A DNA stretch of 61,677 nt, taken from a bacterium (GTDB lineage Bacteria > Armatimonadota > UBA5829). The notes under the pieces were generated by a model that made no database searches, had not been told where the DNA came from, and saw only the letters and a list, made by a program, of their open reading frames with translations. The stretch covers positions 1-61,677 of the forward strand of contig JAJFUS010000010.1 of assembly GCA_021372295.1 (NCBI GenBank), read 5' to 3'. Numbering within the stretch: the first letter of the stretch is position 1; each line of letters opens with the position of its first letter. Below, piece after piece: positions 47,120-57,280 of the stretch. The position numbers were made by a program, and so were the translations under genes.

Positions 47120-47143
47120 CAGCCGGTAAGAATGTAATAGCGC

Positions 47144-47218
47144 GCGGGGGTGGTTCAGTGGTAGAACGCCACCTTGCCAAGGTGGATGTCGCGGGTTCGA
47201 GTCCCGTCCCCCGCTCCA
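47144..47218 (+). tRNA. tRNA-Gly (anticodon GCC)
   Basis: 75 nt with CCA. Acceptor GCGGGGG/CCCCCGC, anticodon stem CCACC/GGTGG with loop TTGCCAA, T-arm GCGGGTTCGAGTCCCGT. Third gene of the tRNA unit. Confidence 0.95.
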
Positions 47219-47232
47219 GATTCAACAAAATG

Positions 47233-47297
47233 GGGTATAGGATAGGGCACTAAGCACGCATGCGTGGCGAGTGTTTACGTCCTGTATCCTTTTTTTT
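47233..47297 (+). terminator. Terminator between the tRNA unit and tig
   Basis: GGGTATAGGA pairs with TCCTGTATCC (10 bp, two G-U), with a nested dyad CACGCATGCGTG, then eight T (47290-47297). It may attenuate rather than fully separate tig from the tRNA promoters. Confidence 0.8.
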
Positions 47298-47324
47298 GTT
47301 ACACTCAGATTGGAGAGATTTAAG

Positions 47325-48653
47325 ATGTTGGTTAAGCAGGAGCAGATAAACCCCTGCGAGGTGGAACTGCATATTGAGATAGACGCCGAGAAAGTCGGTG
47401 CGGCCGTTGACGATACTTATGCCGAGCTCGGCAAGGTGACGAACATTCCCGGTTTTCGCAAGGGCAAGGCTCCGCGGGTTGTCCTGGAGCGAGTTCTGGA
47501 TGAAGAAAGAGTCAAGGACAGGGTCGCCGACAAACTCCTCAAGGGCGCTTATATCGAGGCTCTTGAAGAAAGCAAGCTGGACCCGTTCGGGCAGGCCGAT
47601 GTCGTTATCGAGAAGTTCGAGATCGGTGAGCCTATGCTTTTCAAGGCTGTCGTGCCGCTTGCGCCAAAGATTGAACTTGGTGAATACAAGGGCATAAAGG
47701 TAGAACGCAAAGTCGAAAAAGTCACCGACGAAGCCGTGGAGAAAGAGCTTAAGGGAATCCTTGAGAGGCACGCTCAGTACCCGGATGTCTTTGACCGCGA
47801 GGCTCGCGAGGGTGACGTAGTTCGGATCGAAATGAAGAACGAAGACGAACCCAGCGAGGAGATGAAGTCGCACGTTATCGAAATCGGCGATGCTTTGCCC
47901 GATCTTAACGCTGGCCTTACGGGTATGAACCCGGAAGAAGAAAAAGTAATTCCGCTGACATTCCCGGAAGATTTTCAGGAAGAAGAGCTTCGCGGTGTGA
48001 CTCATAATATGAGAGTCAAGATGTGCGAAATACACGAAAAGAAGTTGCCTGAGCTTACCGATGATTGGGTCAAAGAAAACTTTACCGCTCAGCCCAAAGA
48101 GGGCGAAAAAGAGGCCGAATCGGGCGAGGAGAATGTCGATACGGTTGAAAAGCTGCGGACGAAAATAAAAAGCATTATGGAAGAGGCCGCCCAGAAAGCG
48201 GCGGACTCAGAAGTACGGAATAAGATAGTGGAGAGTGTGGTCGAAAACGCGAAAGCCGATTTCCCCGGCGTTATGGTTGCCGAGGGTATCGAAGAACGCA
48301 TGGAGACCCTTGCCGAGCAACTCAAAAAGCGGAAACTCACTATTGAAGATTATCTGAAATACAGGGGCTGCACGCCCGAGGAACTGCGAGCCGAGTACGA
48401 AGCAGACGCCAGGAAAGAACTAAAGAGCGGCCTTGTCCTCGGGGAAGTCATCTCCAAGGAAAACATAAAGATTGAAGATGCCGACGTTGAAGCCGAGCTT
48501 AAGCTTATGGCGGATGAAGCGCGAGTGCCCGTGGAGACGATCAAGGCTTACGTCGACAGGACTAATGGAATGGTTGGGGTGCGTAATCGCATTCTGACGA
48601 AAAAAGTGGTGGACTTTCTGGTCGAAGTATCCAATATAAAGAAAGTAAGGTAG
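47325..48653 (+). CDS. tig: Trigger factor (ribosome-associated chaperone, prolyl isomerase)
   Basis: 442 residues from ATG 47325 (MLVKQEQINPCEVEL) with GGAGAG 7 nt before; the longer frame from 47271 includes the terminator. Ribosome-binding signature PGFRKGKAPR near 46-55. PPIase domain about 150-250 (GDVVRIEMKNED, FPEDFQEEELRGVTHNMRVKM). C-terminal helical arms with many Glu/Lys. An acidic insert near 265-280 (KEGEKEAESGEENVD) is unusual. First of tig-clpP-clpX-lon. Confidence 0.95.
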   Translation: MLVKQEQINPCEVELHIEIDAEKVGAAVDDTYAELGKVTNIPGFRKGKAPRVVLERVLDEERVKDRVADKLLKGAYIEALEESKLDPFGQADVVIEKFEIGEPMLFKAVVPLAPKIELGEYKGIKVERKVEKVTDEAVEKELKGILERHAQYPDVFDREAREGDVVRIEMKNEDEPSEEMKSHVIEIGDALPDLNAGLTGMNPEEEKVIPLTFPEDFQEEELRGVTHNMRVKMCEIHEKKLPELTDDWVKENFTAQPKEGEKEAESGEENVDTVEKLRTKIKSIMEEAAQKAADSEVRNKIVESVVENAKADFPGVMVAEGIEERMETLAEQLKKRKLTIEDYLKYRGCTPEELRAEYEADARKELKSGLVLGEVISKENIKIEDADVEAELKLMADEARVPVETIKAYVDRTNGMVGVRNRILTKKVVDFLVEVSNIKKVR

Positions 48654-48672
48654 TTGAAAGGAGTTCAACTCA

Positions 48673-49257
48673 ATGGCGCTAGTACCGATGGTTGTGGAGC
48701 AGAGTGCGCGAGGCGAGCGCGCTTATGACATATACTCCAGGCTTCTGAAGGACAGGATTATCTTCATCGGAACCCCGATCGACGACGACATCGCCAACCT
48801 TGTTGTCGCGCAGATGCTCTTCTTGCAGAAGGAAGACCCGGATCGGGATATAGAGCTTTACATCAATAGTCCCGGCGGCTCAGTTATCGCCGGACTGGCA
48901 ATATATGATACCATGCAGATAGTGAAACCCGATATCGCGACTATGTGCGTAGGTCACGCGATGAGTATGGGCGCTGTCCTGCTTGCAGGCGGAGCCAAAG
49001 GCAAGCGTCTCGCTCTGCCCAACTCGCGGATTATGATCCACCAGGGAAGCGCGGGGTTCCATGGCACGCCGTCGGATATCGACATCGTGGCGAAGGAAGT
49101 TTTGCGATACAAGTCACTGCTGATCGACATTCTGTGCAAGCACAGCGGGCAGCCGCGCGAGAAAGTCGAAAAGGACGTGGATCGCGATTACTATATGTCG
49201 CCCGATGAGGCTGTGGAATACGGCATTGTGGACAAAGTGGTCGCACCGAGCGCATAG
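48673..49257 (+). CDS. clpP: ATP-dependent Clp protease proteolytic subunit
   Basis: 194 residues; SD AAAGGAG before ATG. Catalytic Ser98 (GHAMSMGA), His123 (MIHQGS), Asp172 (VDRDYYMS). N-terminal [22 protein letters not shown] is the usual gate region. Forms the tetradecameric barrel with ClpX. Confidence 0.97.
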   Translation: MALVPMVVEQSARGERAYDIYSRLLKDRIIFIGTPIDDDIANLVVAQMLFLQKEDPDRDIELYINSPGGSVIAGLAIYDTMQIVKPDIATMCVGHAMSMGAVLLAGGAKGKRLALPNSRIMIHQGSAGFHGTPSDIDIVAKEVLRYKSLLIDILCKHSGQPREKVEKDVDRDYYMSPDEAVEYGIVDKVVAPSA

Positions 49258-49305
49258 TGTCGTTTAAAGGCAAGGTTTCATCTTTTTAGTGTGTGAGCTT
49301 GAAAT

Positions 49306-49339
49306 ATCTTACAACCGGGGATCCTCCCGGTTGTAAGAT
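49306..49339 (+). promoter_or_regulatory. Perfect hairpin between clpP and clpX
   Basis: ATCTTACAACCGGG and CCCGGTTGTAAGAT form a 14-bp perfect stem with 6-nt loop GATCCT, just before the clpX SD. No T run follows. It may process or stabilise the transcript, or mask nothing more than the gap; an upstream GTG reading frame passes through it. Confidence 0.6.
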
Positions 49340-49358
49340 AAGCAGGGGGAATACGAAT

Positions 49359-50624
49359 TTGGCGAGGATCGGTTATGATCGCACCGGAGAAAGGTGCGCG
49401 CTCTGCGGCAAGAGCCGGGATCAAGTCAAGAAACTCCTCGTAGGCGTCTACGGCGGGATATGCATCGAGTGCGTCGAGCTGTGCAATGATATCATCAAGG
49501 GTGAGGCCGCGCAGAACGAGGACTATTCTTCACTTGGCGCGGTTCCCAAGCCCAAGGAAATTTATCGTATACTCAGCCAGTATGTGGTCGGGCAGGAGAA
49601 AGCGAAGAGGTCGCTGTCGGTGGCGGTTTACAACCACTTCAAGCGAATCAACGCCAATATGTCCGACGTAGAGCTTCAAAAATCCAACATTATGCTCATC
49701 GGCCCCACCGGCTCGGGCAAGACACTGCTGGCTCAGACATTGGCCAAGATTCTAAACGTCCCCTTCGCGATGGCCGACGCCACATCTCTCACCGAGGCGG
49801 GCTATGTGGGCGAGGATGTCGAGAATATTCTTCTCAAGCTCCTGCAGGCGGCCGATACCGGCGGCAGTGTTCAGGACACCATCAAGAACGCCCAGCGCGG
49901 CATTATCTATATCGACGAGATCGACAAGATCGCGCGAAAGTCCGACAACCCGTCGATTACACGCGACGTTTCGGGCGAGGGCGTGCAGCAGGCTCTGCTG
50001 AAGATTTTGGAAGGGACGGTCGCGGCGGTTCCTCCGCAGGGCGGGCGAAAGCATCCGCAGCAGGAATACGTTCATATCGACACGACCAACGTTCTCTTTA
50101 TATGTGGCGGCGCGTTCGACGGTCTGGAAAGCATCATAGGCCGCAGGATTTCAGACAATTCCATGGGCTTCCGCGCCGAAACCAAGAGCAAAAAAGACTA
50201 TAACGTCGGCGAAATGTTCAAGCATGTAATGCCCGAAGACCTCTTGAAGTTCGGGCTGATCCCCGAATTTGTCGGCAGGCTGCCTGTCGTCGCCACGCTG
50301 GACTCGCTGGATCAGGACGCGCTGGTGAAGATTCTCACTCAGCCGAAGAACGCGCTGGTCAAACAGTATAAGAAGTTCTTCGAGTATGACGGTGTGGATC
50401 TGGTCGTCACCGACGACGCTCTGGCTGCCATCGCTGCCGAAGCTATGAAACGCGGTATGGGCGCTCGCGCACTGCGCTCCATCATCGAAGAAACCATGCT
50501 CAACATCATGTACGAGCTGCCTTCATGCAAGGAAGTCAGAAAGTGCATTATTTCCGAAGAGACAATAGTGAACAAGAAGGAGCCCACGCTCGTAACCCTG
50601 AGCGAGGTTAAACAAGCATCATAG
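49359..50624 (+). CDS. clpX: Clp protease ATP-binding subunit ClpX
   Basis: 421 residues from TTG 49359 ([12 protein letters not shown]), chosen because AGGGGG lies 8-10 nt before and the hairpin precedes it. Zinc finger Cys13-Cys16 and Cys35-Cys38. Walker A GPTGSGKT, Walker [13 protein letters not shown], pore loop GYVGEDVE, sensor GRLPVVATL and [12 protein letters not shown]. Unfolds substrates for ClpP. Ends 1 nt before lon. Confidence 0.96.
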   Translation: MARIGYDRTGERCALCGKSRDQVKKLLVGVYGGICIECVELCNDIIKGEAAQNEDYSSLGAVPKPKEIYRILSQYVVGQEKAKRSLSVAVYNHFKRINANMSDVELQKSNIMLIGPTGSGKTLLAQTLAKILNVPFAMADATSLTEAGYVGEDVENILLKLLQAADTGGSVQDTIKNAQRGIIYIDEIDKIARKSDNPSITRDVSGEGVQQALLKILEGTVAAVPPQGGRKHPQQEYVHIDTTNVLFICGGAFDGLESIIGRRISDNSMGFRAETKSKKDYNVGEMFKHVMPEDLLKFGLIPEFVGRLPVVATLDSLDQDALVKILTQPKNALVKQYKKFFEYDGVDLVVTDDALAAIAAEAMKRGMGARALRSIIEETMLNIMYELPSCKEVRKCIISEETIVNKKEPTLVTLSEVKQAS

Positions 50625-50625
50625 T

Positions 50626-53031
50626 ATGGCGTATTTGGACAAAGAGAGTCAGGACGACATCAACATATCGCTGGGCGATATGGAGGTTCCTCGCAAACTT
50701 CCGCGAGTCCTGCCGGTGCTGCCGGTCAGGGACAGCGTTTACTTTCCGCACATGCTTTTCCCTCTCTTTCTAGGGAGGGAAAAGTCTATCCGCGCGCTCG
50801 ATTTTGCGCTCGAAAAGCACCGCTATATACTGCTGGCCGCGCAAAAAGAGGTTTCCGTCGAGGACCCGAACCCGGACGACATATACTGGGTCGGCACAAT
50901 TGCGGAGGTCATGCAGGTTTTGCGCGTTCCAGACGGCACGGTTCGGGTGACCCTGGAAGGCGTCGAGCGAGCGCAGATCACCAAATTTGTCCACACCGAT
51001 CCGTTCTTCAAAGCGCGAGTGCGCATCCTGGAAAGCCCTGAAGTTTCCGGGCCAAATGTGGAAGCCCTCATGCGCAGCGTCGTGTCATTGTTCGATCAGA
51101 TCGTGCAGAACCAGGGCGGCTACAGCGGCCGTCCGATTCCGCCGGAACTGCTGATGAGCGTATCGAGCATTGAGGAACCGGGCCGGCTGGTAGACACGAT
51201 TGTTCCGAACTTGCCCCTCAAGGCCGAGATCAAACAGGACGTGCTTGAGACTGTGGACGTCGTGCAGCGCCTGGAGAAGCTCAACACGCTGCTGCAAAAG
51301 GAAATGGAAGTGCTGGACATCCAGCGCAACATCCGCAGCCGCGTTGAGAAGGAAATGGGCGACATGCAGCGGGAGTATATCCTGCGTGAGCAGCTCAAAG
51401 CGATCCAGCAGGAGCTTGGCGACCGCGACGGACGCACCGGCGAGAACGATGATTATAAGGCTCGGATCGAGGCGGCGAAGATGCCTGAGGAAGTCGAGGC
51501 GAAGGCCGTTAAGGAGCTTGAACGGCTGGATAAAATGCCTTTCGCTTCACCCGAGGGCGCCGTTATCCGCAATTATCTGGACTGGCTGATCGGGCTTCCG
51601 TGGAACGTATGGAGCGAGGAATCGCTGGACGTGGCGGCGGCAGCAAAGGCTCTCAATACCGATCATTTCGGGCTGGACAAAGTCAAGGAGCGCGTGCTGG
51701 AGTTTTTGGCCGTGCGCAAGCTGGCGAAGGACATCAAAGGCCCCATTTTGTGTTTTGTGGGACCTCCCGGAGTCGGCAAGACCAGCATCGGCAAGTCGAT
51801 TGCGAAGTCGATGGGACGCAAGTTTTTCAGGCTGTCGCTGGGCGGCGTGCGCGACGAAGCCGAGATCAGAGGACACCGGCGCACATATATCGGGTCGATG
51901 CCTGGTCGCATAATTCAGGGAATCAAGCAGTCCGGCGCTCGCAATCCGGTGTTCATGCTTGACGAGATCGATAAGATCGGCACCGATTTTCGCGGCGACC
52001 CGTCGTCGGCGCTGCTGGAGGCGCTCGATCCCGAGCAAAACGACTCGTTCAGCGATCATTACCTTGAGGTTCCGTTCAATCTGCGCGATGTGATGTTTAT
52101 CACGACCGCAAACGTCCTTGAAACGATCCCTCCGGCTCTCCGCGACAGGATGGAGATCATCAGATTCTCGGGCTATATAGAGGACGAAAAGTTGGAGATT
52201 GCCAAGCGGTTCCTACTGCCAAAGCAGCTCAAGGAGAATGGCCTGACGAGCCGCCTGCTGGCAATCCACGAGCCTGCGCTGCGCTGCGTGATTCGCGAAT
52301 ACACTCGCGAGGCCGGAGTGCGCGGTCTTGAGCGGGCGGTCGGCACAATATGCCGCAAGGTCGCCAAAGAAGTTGCGACCGGCAAGACTACCAAGACCAC
52401 CGTGCGCGAAAAGGACGTCAGGACTTACCTCGGGCCACAGAAGTATCACTTCGGCAAAACTGAGGAAAGGGACGAGGTCGCAGCGGTGACCGGCCTTGTA
52501 TATACCGAGTTCGGCGGAGACGTGATTTCCATCGAGACAGTGATTATGCGTTCGGAGAAGAGCAACCTGACTCTCACCGGCCAGTTGGGCGATGTGATGA
52601 AGGAATCGGCGCAGGCCGCGCTGACTTATGTGCGCTCGCGAGCGAAATCTCTGGGTTTGGATGACGACTTCTATGCGCATACTGATATTCATATTCATGT
52701 TCCAGAGGGAGCTGTTCCCAAAGACGGCCCATCTGCTGGCGTGACGATGGCTACGGTCATTGCATCGGCTCTAACGAGGCGTCCCGTGCGCAAGGATCTC
52801 GCCATGACCGGCGAGATTACGCTTCGAGGCCGCGTATTGCCTATCGGCGGTGTAAAGGAAAAGGTTCTGGCCGCTCATAGAGCCGGGCTAAGGATTGTAA
52901 TCCTGCCCAGGGAAAATGAAAACGACCTGGAAGACATCCCGGCGAATGTGCGAAACGAGATGACTTTCCACCTTGTGAAGCATGCTGACGAGGTCTTAGA
53001 GATAGCGCTGCTAAAGAATGCTGTTGCTTAG
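50626..53031 (+). CDS. lon: ATP-dependent protease Lon
   Basis: 801 residues. N-terminal substrate domain about 28-230, coiled helices about 230-330, AAA+ module with Walker [10 protein letters not shown] near 380 and [10 protein letters not shown], then the S16 protease with Ser near 702 (KDGPSAG) and Lys near 744 (GGVKEK). It starts 1 nt after clpX, so translation is coupled. Confidence 0.97.
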   Translation: MAYLDKESQDDINISLGDMEVPRKLPRVLPVLPVRDSVYFPHMLFPLFLGREKSIRALDFALEKHRYILLAAQKEVSVEDPNPDDIYWVGTIAEVMQVLRVPDGTVRVTLEGVERAQITKFVHTDPFFKARVRILESPEVSGPNVEALMRSVVSLFDQIVQNQGGYSGRPIPPELLMSVSSIEEPGRLVDTIVPNLPLKAEIKQDVLETVDVVQRLEKLNTLLQKEMEVLDIQRNIRSRVEKEMGDMQREYILREQLKAIQQELGDRDGRTGENDDYKARIEAAKMPEEVEAKAVKELERLDKMPFASPEGAVIRNYLDWLIGLPWNVWSEESLDVAAAAKALNTDHFGLDKVKERVLEFLAVRKLAKDIKGPILCFVGPPGVGKTSIGKSIAKSMGRKFFRLSLGGVRDEAEIRGHRRTYIGSMPGRIIQGIKQSGARNPVFMLDEIDKIGTDFRGDPSSALLEALDPEQNDSFSDHYLEVPFNLRDVMFITTANVLETIPPALRDRMEIIRFSGYIEDEKLEIAKRFLLPKQLKENGLTSRLLAIHEPALRCVIREYTREAGVRGLERAVGTICRKVAKEVATGKTTKTTVREKDVRTYLGPQKYHFGKTEERDEVAAVTGLVYTEFGGDVISIETVIMRSEKSNLTLTGQLGDVMKESAQAALTYVRSRAKSLGLDDDFYAHTDIHIHVPEGAVPKDGPSAGVTMATVIASALTRRPVRKDLAMTGEITLRGRVLPIGGVKEKVLAAHRAGLRIVILPRENENDLEDIPANVRNEMTFHLVKHADEVLEIALLKNAVA

Positions 53032-53045
53032 AAGAAAGAGTAGAG

Positions 53046-53087
53046 AGCCGAGAGTGGAGGACGAAGAGTTCGGACTCTCGGCTTTTT
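53046..53087 (+). terminator. Terminator of tig-clpP-clpX-lon
   Basis: AGCCGAGAGT / ACTCTCGGCT, 10-bp perfect stem with an 18-nt loop, followed by TTTTG. Starts 15 nt after the lon stop. Confidence 0.88.
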
Positions 53088-53136
53088 GTTGGTGATCCGC
53101 GGAGCAAAAGTCAACTAAGTCTCTGCAGATAATCAA

Positions 53137-53598
53137 CTAAAGCAGTTTCTGCAGTGGGGTGAGTTTTGCTATCAGTGTTTGGAGACGCCTTGACTTTGTC
53201 TCATCACGTTGCGCGGATTCGATTTTGTTTATTTCCTCACGCTTGATATAGTCCGGCATTTCCAGGAACTTGTCAAGCACAGCATTTTCTTTCAATGCGG
53301 TCAAGATATAGTCTGGGACAATCAATTTACGTTCTTCGTCACATTTCTCAAACGTCACCCGAACACTATCGCCCAATCTCTTGCCAACTACCTTCTTCAT
53401 AGCGGAGTTATAAACAAGATAATGCCCATTACGTGATGGCAGTAGAGTGCCATCAAATTTGTGACTGTCTACGACAGCCCTCACATTCACTCTTCCGTTG
53501 GTTCCGAAGTGTTCTAGTGCCGAATGTGGAAAGTATATGACACTCCACTTCATTTTTCCTTCCAGCAGTTTTATCTCTGCACTAAAATCATACTTCAT
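53137..53598 (-). CDS. DUF1905 / YdeI-OmdA type protein
   Basis: 153 residues from ATG 53598 with AAGGGGG at 7-8 nt. DUF1905 domain about 5-95 (WSVIYFPHSALEHFGTNGRVNVRAVVDSH-type strands, split here, ending GDSVRVTFEKC). A C-terminal helical OmdA-like end follows (DYILTALKENAVLDKFLEM, KREEINKIESAQRDETKSRR). The family is poorly understood; some members protect from bacteriocins. Confidence 0.8.
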   Translation of the reverse strand: MKYDFSAEIKLLEGKMKWSVIYFPHSALEHFGTNGRVNVRAVVDSHKFDGTLLPSRNGHYLVYNSAMKKVVGKRLGDSVRVTFEKCDEERKLIVPDYILTALKENAVLDKFLEMPDYIKREEINKIESAQRDETKSRRLQTLIAKLTPLQKLL

Positions 53599-53623
53599 TT
53601 GTCTGCCCCCTTCACACAAAAAA

Positions 53624-54823
53624 CTACGTGTGATATTCGGCGTTGATCTTCACATAGTCGTACGAGAAGTCGCAGGTGAATGCCGTTGCGCTCTGCGTGC
53701 CCAGCCCCAGATCGACAGTAATCCGCAATTCCTTCTCAAGCATCGGCTTGCGCGCATCCTCAGAGTCGAGCGAGACAGGCTCGCCATTTTCCACGATCTT
53801 CACATCGCCAAACCACAGCGACGTCTTCGACGGATCGACATTCACGCCCGCCCCTCCAGCCGCGCACAGCACCCGCCCCCAGTTGGGGTCTTCGCCGAAA
53901 ATGGCCGTTTTCACCAGCGGAGAATTTGCGATTTTCATTGCGACGGCTTTTGCGTCGGCGTAGGTTCCGGCGTTTACGGCATGGACTTCCACGTATTTGG
54001 TCGCGCCCTCACCGTCACGCGCAATCTGCTGCGCCAGCTCCATACACACCTGCGCGAGCGCCTTCTCGAAGACGTCATAATCAGACGTGCCTTCGACAAT
54101 CCTCGCGCACCCAGATTTGCCGTTTGCAAGAACTATCACGGAGTCGTTTGTGCTCATATCGCCGTCGATAGTGAGGCTGTTGAGGCTCCTGTCCACCGAT
54201 GAAACCAGGCATTTCTTGAGCGCAGACGCCTCGATATTTGCGTCCGAGGTTATGAAACAGAGCATTGTCGCCATGTTGGGCTGGATCATGCCCGCGCCCT
54301 TGCATATCGCCCCGATTTTTACCGGAACCCCACCTATCTCGAACTCATAAGCCGATGTTTTTGGGCTGGTATCGGTGGTCATGATAGCGATTGACGCCGC
54401 GCCGCCGCCGTTTTCGTCAAGCTCGGCTACGGCGTCCATAATGCCGATTTCGATCTTGTCCATCGGAAGCGGCACACCGATGATCCCGGTCGAGGCGCTA
54501 TATACTTGACCGGCAGGCACGTTGAGCAACTCGCCCGCGAACTTGCGTATGTGATCGACATCTCTCAAGCCCTGCTCGCCCGTGCAGGCATTGGCGTTAC
54601 CCGAGTTTGCGACTATTGCTCGACCCAACCCGGCCTTGATCGTCTGCATATTTCGCACGACCGATGCTGCCTTGAATGCATTTGTGGTGAACACCGCCGC
54701 GGCCGACGCCGCGGCCTCCGAGTATATGATCGCGAGGTCGGTGCCCTGCTGCTTGATCCCGCAGCGCACTCCAGCGGCTTTGAATCCTTTGGGCGCTGTC
54801 ACCGCGCCGTCAATCTGCTTCAT
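53624..54823 (-). CDS. argJ: Glutamate N-acetyltransferase / ornithine acetyltransferase
   Basis: 399 residues; GGGAG 6 nt before ATG. N-terminal PKGFKAAGVRCGIK, ANSGNANACTG near 72-82, STGIIGVPLPMDKI near 110-123 and the self-cleavage site MIQPNMATMLCF, where Thr becomes the new N-terminal nucleophile. Recycles the acetyl group in arginine synthesis. Follows argC by 13 nt. Confidence 0.95.
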   Translation of the reverse strand: MKQIDGAVTAPKGFKAAGVRCGIKQQGTDLAIIYSEAAASAAAVFTTNAFKAASVVRNMQTIKAGLGRAIVANSGNANACTGEQGLRDVDHIRKFAGELLNVPAGQVYSASTGIIGVPLPMDKIEIGIMDAVAELDENGGGAASIAIMTTDTSPKTSAYEFEIGGVPVKIGAICKGAGMIQPNMATMLCFITSDANIEASALKKCLVSSVDRSLNSLTIDGDMSTNDSVIVLANGKSGCARIVEGTSDYDVFEKALAQVCMELAQQIARDGEGATKYVEVHAVNAGTYADAKAVAMKIANSPLVKTAIFGEDPNWGRVLCAAGGAGVNVDPSKTSLWFGDVKIVENGEPVSLDSEDARKPMLEKELRITVDLGLGTQSATAFTCDFSYDYVKINAEYHT

Positions 54824-54836
54824 GCTTGCTCCCTAT

Positions 54837-55889
54837 TTACGGATACACTGCCGGGCTCATCAGCCCCGTGGTCTCGTCCAGACCCAGCATAATGTTCATA
54901 TTCTGAACAGCCTGGCCAGCGGCTCCTTTGCCCATGTTGTCGATCGCGCAGGTGACTATCACCCGGTTTGTCCTCTGATCGGAAACGACGCCGATGTGCG
55001 CGAAATTTGTCCCGAAGACGTTCTTTGTGCACGGCTGCTGGTCTTCGTCCAGGACGATCACGAACGTCTTGCCCGCGTAAAACTCCTTGAACAGCGCCAC
55101 CATCTCGGATGTCGAGGGAATCGCGTTTCCCTGACCGGCGCTCGCGTAAGCGGTCGAGAGTATGCCGCGATTCATCGGGATCAAATGAGGAGTGAAGTTC
55201 AGCGCGACATCTTCCCCCGCAAGAAGAGTCAGTTCCTGCTCGATTTCGGGGGTGTGGCGATGCGTCGATACGGCGTAGGCCTTGAATCCCTCGTTGACCT
55301 CGCAAAACATGCCCGATACGGCCAGTTTGGAGCGCCCAGCGCCCGATACTCCCGATTTTGAGTCGACTATGATAGACTCAAGGCTCACAGCTTTACTCTT
55401 TACAAGCGGAGCCAACGCGAGAATCGCGCTAGTGGCATAGCAGCCAGGGTTCGCGACAATCCGCGCATCTGCGATTTGATCCGCGTGCAGCTCAGGCACG
55501 GCGTAAACGGCCTCGGCCAGCAGTTCCGGCGCTGTGTGATCCATGCCGTAGAATTGTTTGTGACTCGCAAGGTTTTTAAGCCTGAAGTCGGCCGGCACGT
55601 CGATGAGCTTTTTGCCATACTCCATAAGCTCCGGCGCGACCTTCATCCCCACGCCGTTGCCTTGAGCCTGGAAAAAGAAGTCAGCTTTGTCCGCGGCGCT
55701 TTCGATGTCCCACTTCTCGCACAGCGGCAGATCCTGCCCAAGAAAACTGGGGTAGGCATCAGAAAGAGACTTGCCTTCGTAAGTGCCCGAAGCGAGATAC
55801 GTGATCTGAACCCCGGGGTGCGCCAGCAGATATCTGACCAGTTCGGCTCCCGCATAACCAGACGCGCCTATTATTCCGACTCTTACCAT
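54837..55889 (-). CDS. argC: N-acetyl-gamma-glutamyl-phosphate reductase
   Basis: 350 residues. NAD(P) motif IGASGYAGAELVRYL at 8-22, active Cys in NPGCYATSAIL near 145-148, and the paired His region FTPHLIPMNRGI. Forms an argC-argJ unit. The multi-hairpin element copy 3 lies in its 5' region. Confidence 0.96.
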   Translation of the reverse strand: MVRVGIIGASGYAGAELVRYLLAHPGVQITYLASGTYEGKSLSDAYPSFLGQDLPLCEKWDIESAADKADFFFQAQGNGVGMKVAPELMEYGKKLIDVPADFRLKNLASHKQFYGMDHTAPELLAEAVYAVPELHADQIADARIVANPGCYATSAILALAPLVKSKAVSLESIIVDSKSGVSGAGRSKLAVSGMFCEVNEGFKAYAVSTHRHTPEIEQELTLLAGEDVALNFTPHLIPMNRGILSTAYASAGQGNAIPSTSEMVALFKEFYAGKTFVIVLDEDQQPCTKNVFGTNFAHIGVVSDQRTNRVIVTCAIDNMGKGAAGQAVQNMNIMLGLDETTGLMSPAVYP

Positions 55890-55969
55890 AGCCCACCAAA
55901 CCTTTCACAAATGTTTTACTCAATCACGATTATACCAGCCAGCGGGTGCTGAGTTCAAGGCGCGGTGGG

Positions 55970-56151
55970 AAATCCCCAAGGGCTCTGCCCCTGGATCCCG
56001 CCAAGAGCCGAGTGGCCCCTGGACCCCCGTATCGAACTTAATTATCCCCTTAAGGGGATAATTAAGTTCGGGTCAGAAGGTCAAGGAAACCTGGTTTCCT
56101 TGCAGAGTCCAGAGACAGAGTCTCTGGCCGGGGTTTGGGGCGGAGCCCCAA
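55970..56151 (+). repeat. Multi-hairpin intergenic element, copy 3
   Basis: The same order of stems as copy 1 with changed bases. Centre palindrome 56033-56070 (arms starting CGAACTTAATTATCCCC, 17+4+17 nt); CAAGGAAACC/GGTTTCCTTG; CCAGAGAC/GTCTCTGG; TTGGGGC/GCCCCAA. The left part (CCAAGGGC/GCCCCTGG) is more diverged. Stem changes are compensatory relative to copies 1 and 2. It ends 3 nt before the aminotransferase stop. Confidence 0.8.
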
Positions 56152-56154
56152 GAA

Positions 56155-57264
56155 CTATGCTACAGCACTTTTCAACAGCTCTACAACGGTCTCCTGCGTG
56201 TCTTCGTCCATTTTCGGCCAGATCGGCAGGCTCAACGCCTCCGACGCGCACATGTCCGAATTGGGCAAAGTGGGGCAGTCGAGACCGCTGTAAACCGGCA
56301 GCTTGTTGACTGGCACAGGGTAATATACGAATGACCCGACGCCGTTATCCCCCAGTTTTTTCTGCACATCGTCGCGCCTGCCGCCTGTAATGCGGATCGT
56401 GTACTGATGATATACGTGCTTAGTGTAACCGGCTTCGCTTGGCGTGATTATGCCCGGCACGTCCTTGAGCATCGCGTTATATCGAGAGGCGACGTTTCTT
56501 CGTCCAGCATTCCATTCGTCGATGTGCGGCAGTTTCACTCTGAGGATCGCCGCCTGGATTTCGTCCAGACGCGAATTGTATCCGATGGTCTCGTTGAAAT
56601 ACTTCTTTGCCGCCCCATGCACCCGCAGCATGCGAACCTGCGCGGCCACATCGTCGTTGCTTGTGACGAACATCCCCCCGTCGCCGCAAGCGCCCATATT
56701 CTTTGACGGGAAGAACGACAGCGCGCCGCCGTCACCTATCGAGGCGACTTTCTTTCCCTTATACTCGCATCCGAACGCCTGTGCGCAGTCTTCGAGCACC
56801 TTAAGGCCGTGCTTTTTGGCGATCTCGAGCACTGCGTCCATATCGACCGCATGCCCATAGAGATGCACGGGTATGATCGCTTTGGTTTTAGTGGTTATCT
56901 TAGCCTCGATCTGAGAAGCGTCCAGGTTGAAAGTCGCTGGATCTATGTCAACGAAGACAGGAACCGCGCCCGCGCGGCTGATGGCCTCGGCAGTGGCAAA
57001 GAAAGTGAACGGTGTGGTGATTACCTCATTTCCGCAGCCGACTCCAAGCGCTCGAATGCCCATCACCAGCGCGTCTGTTCCCGAGTTGCAGGCGATCGCA
57101 TGCTTCACGCCCAGATATGCGGCCATCTCAGCCTCGAACTCCTTGACGTTCGGCCCCATTATGAACTGGCCTTTCTTCAAAACGTCTTGGATCGAGGCCA
57201 TCAGCTCGTCCCATATCGATTCGATCTCGGGAGACATATTCAGAAGAGGTATTTTTCCTGTCAT
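56155..57264 (-). CDS. DegT/DnrJ/EryC1 aminotransferase (WbpE-like, UDP-3-keto sugar)
   Basis: 369 residues from ATG 57264 (MTGKIPLLNMSPEI) with GAGG 9 nt before; a TTG at 57291 would overlap the acetyltransferase. PLP Lys in FFPSKNMGACGDGG, aromatic/Asp motif EDCAQAFG, GTDALVMGIRALG near 70. In the pathway set here it should aminate the 3-keto sugar made by the oxidoreductase at 57862, giving UDP-GlcNAc(3NH2)A. Confidence 0.88.
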   Translation of the reverse strand: MTGKIPLLNMSPEIESIWDELMASIQDVLKKGQFIMGPNVKEFEAEMAAYLGVKHAIACNSGTDALVMGIRALGVGCGNEVITTPFTFFATAEAISRAGAVPVFVDIDPATFNLDASQIEAKITTKTKAIIPVHLYGHAVDMDAVLEIAKKHGLKVLEDCAQAFGCEYKGKKVASIGDGGALSFFPSKNMGACGDGGMFVTSNDDVAAQVRMLRVHGAAKKYFNETIGYNSRLDEIQAAILRVKLPHIDEWNAGRRNVASRYNAMLKDVPGIITPSEAGYTKHVYHQYTIRITGGRRDDVQKKLGDNGVGSFVYYPVPVNKLPVYSGLDCPTLPNSDMCASEALSLPIWPKMDEDTQETVVELLKSAVA

Positions 57265-57280
57265 TTCACTTTTCCTCGCG

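Noticed and set aside
47250..48035. 261-codon minus-strand frame opposite tig
   Set aside because: Antisense shadow; trigger-factor motifs are on the + strand.
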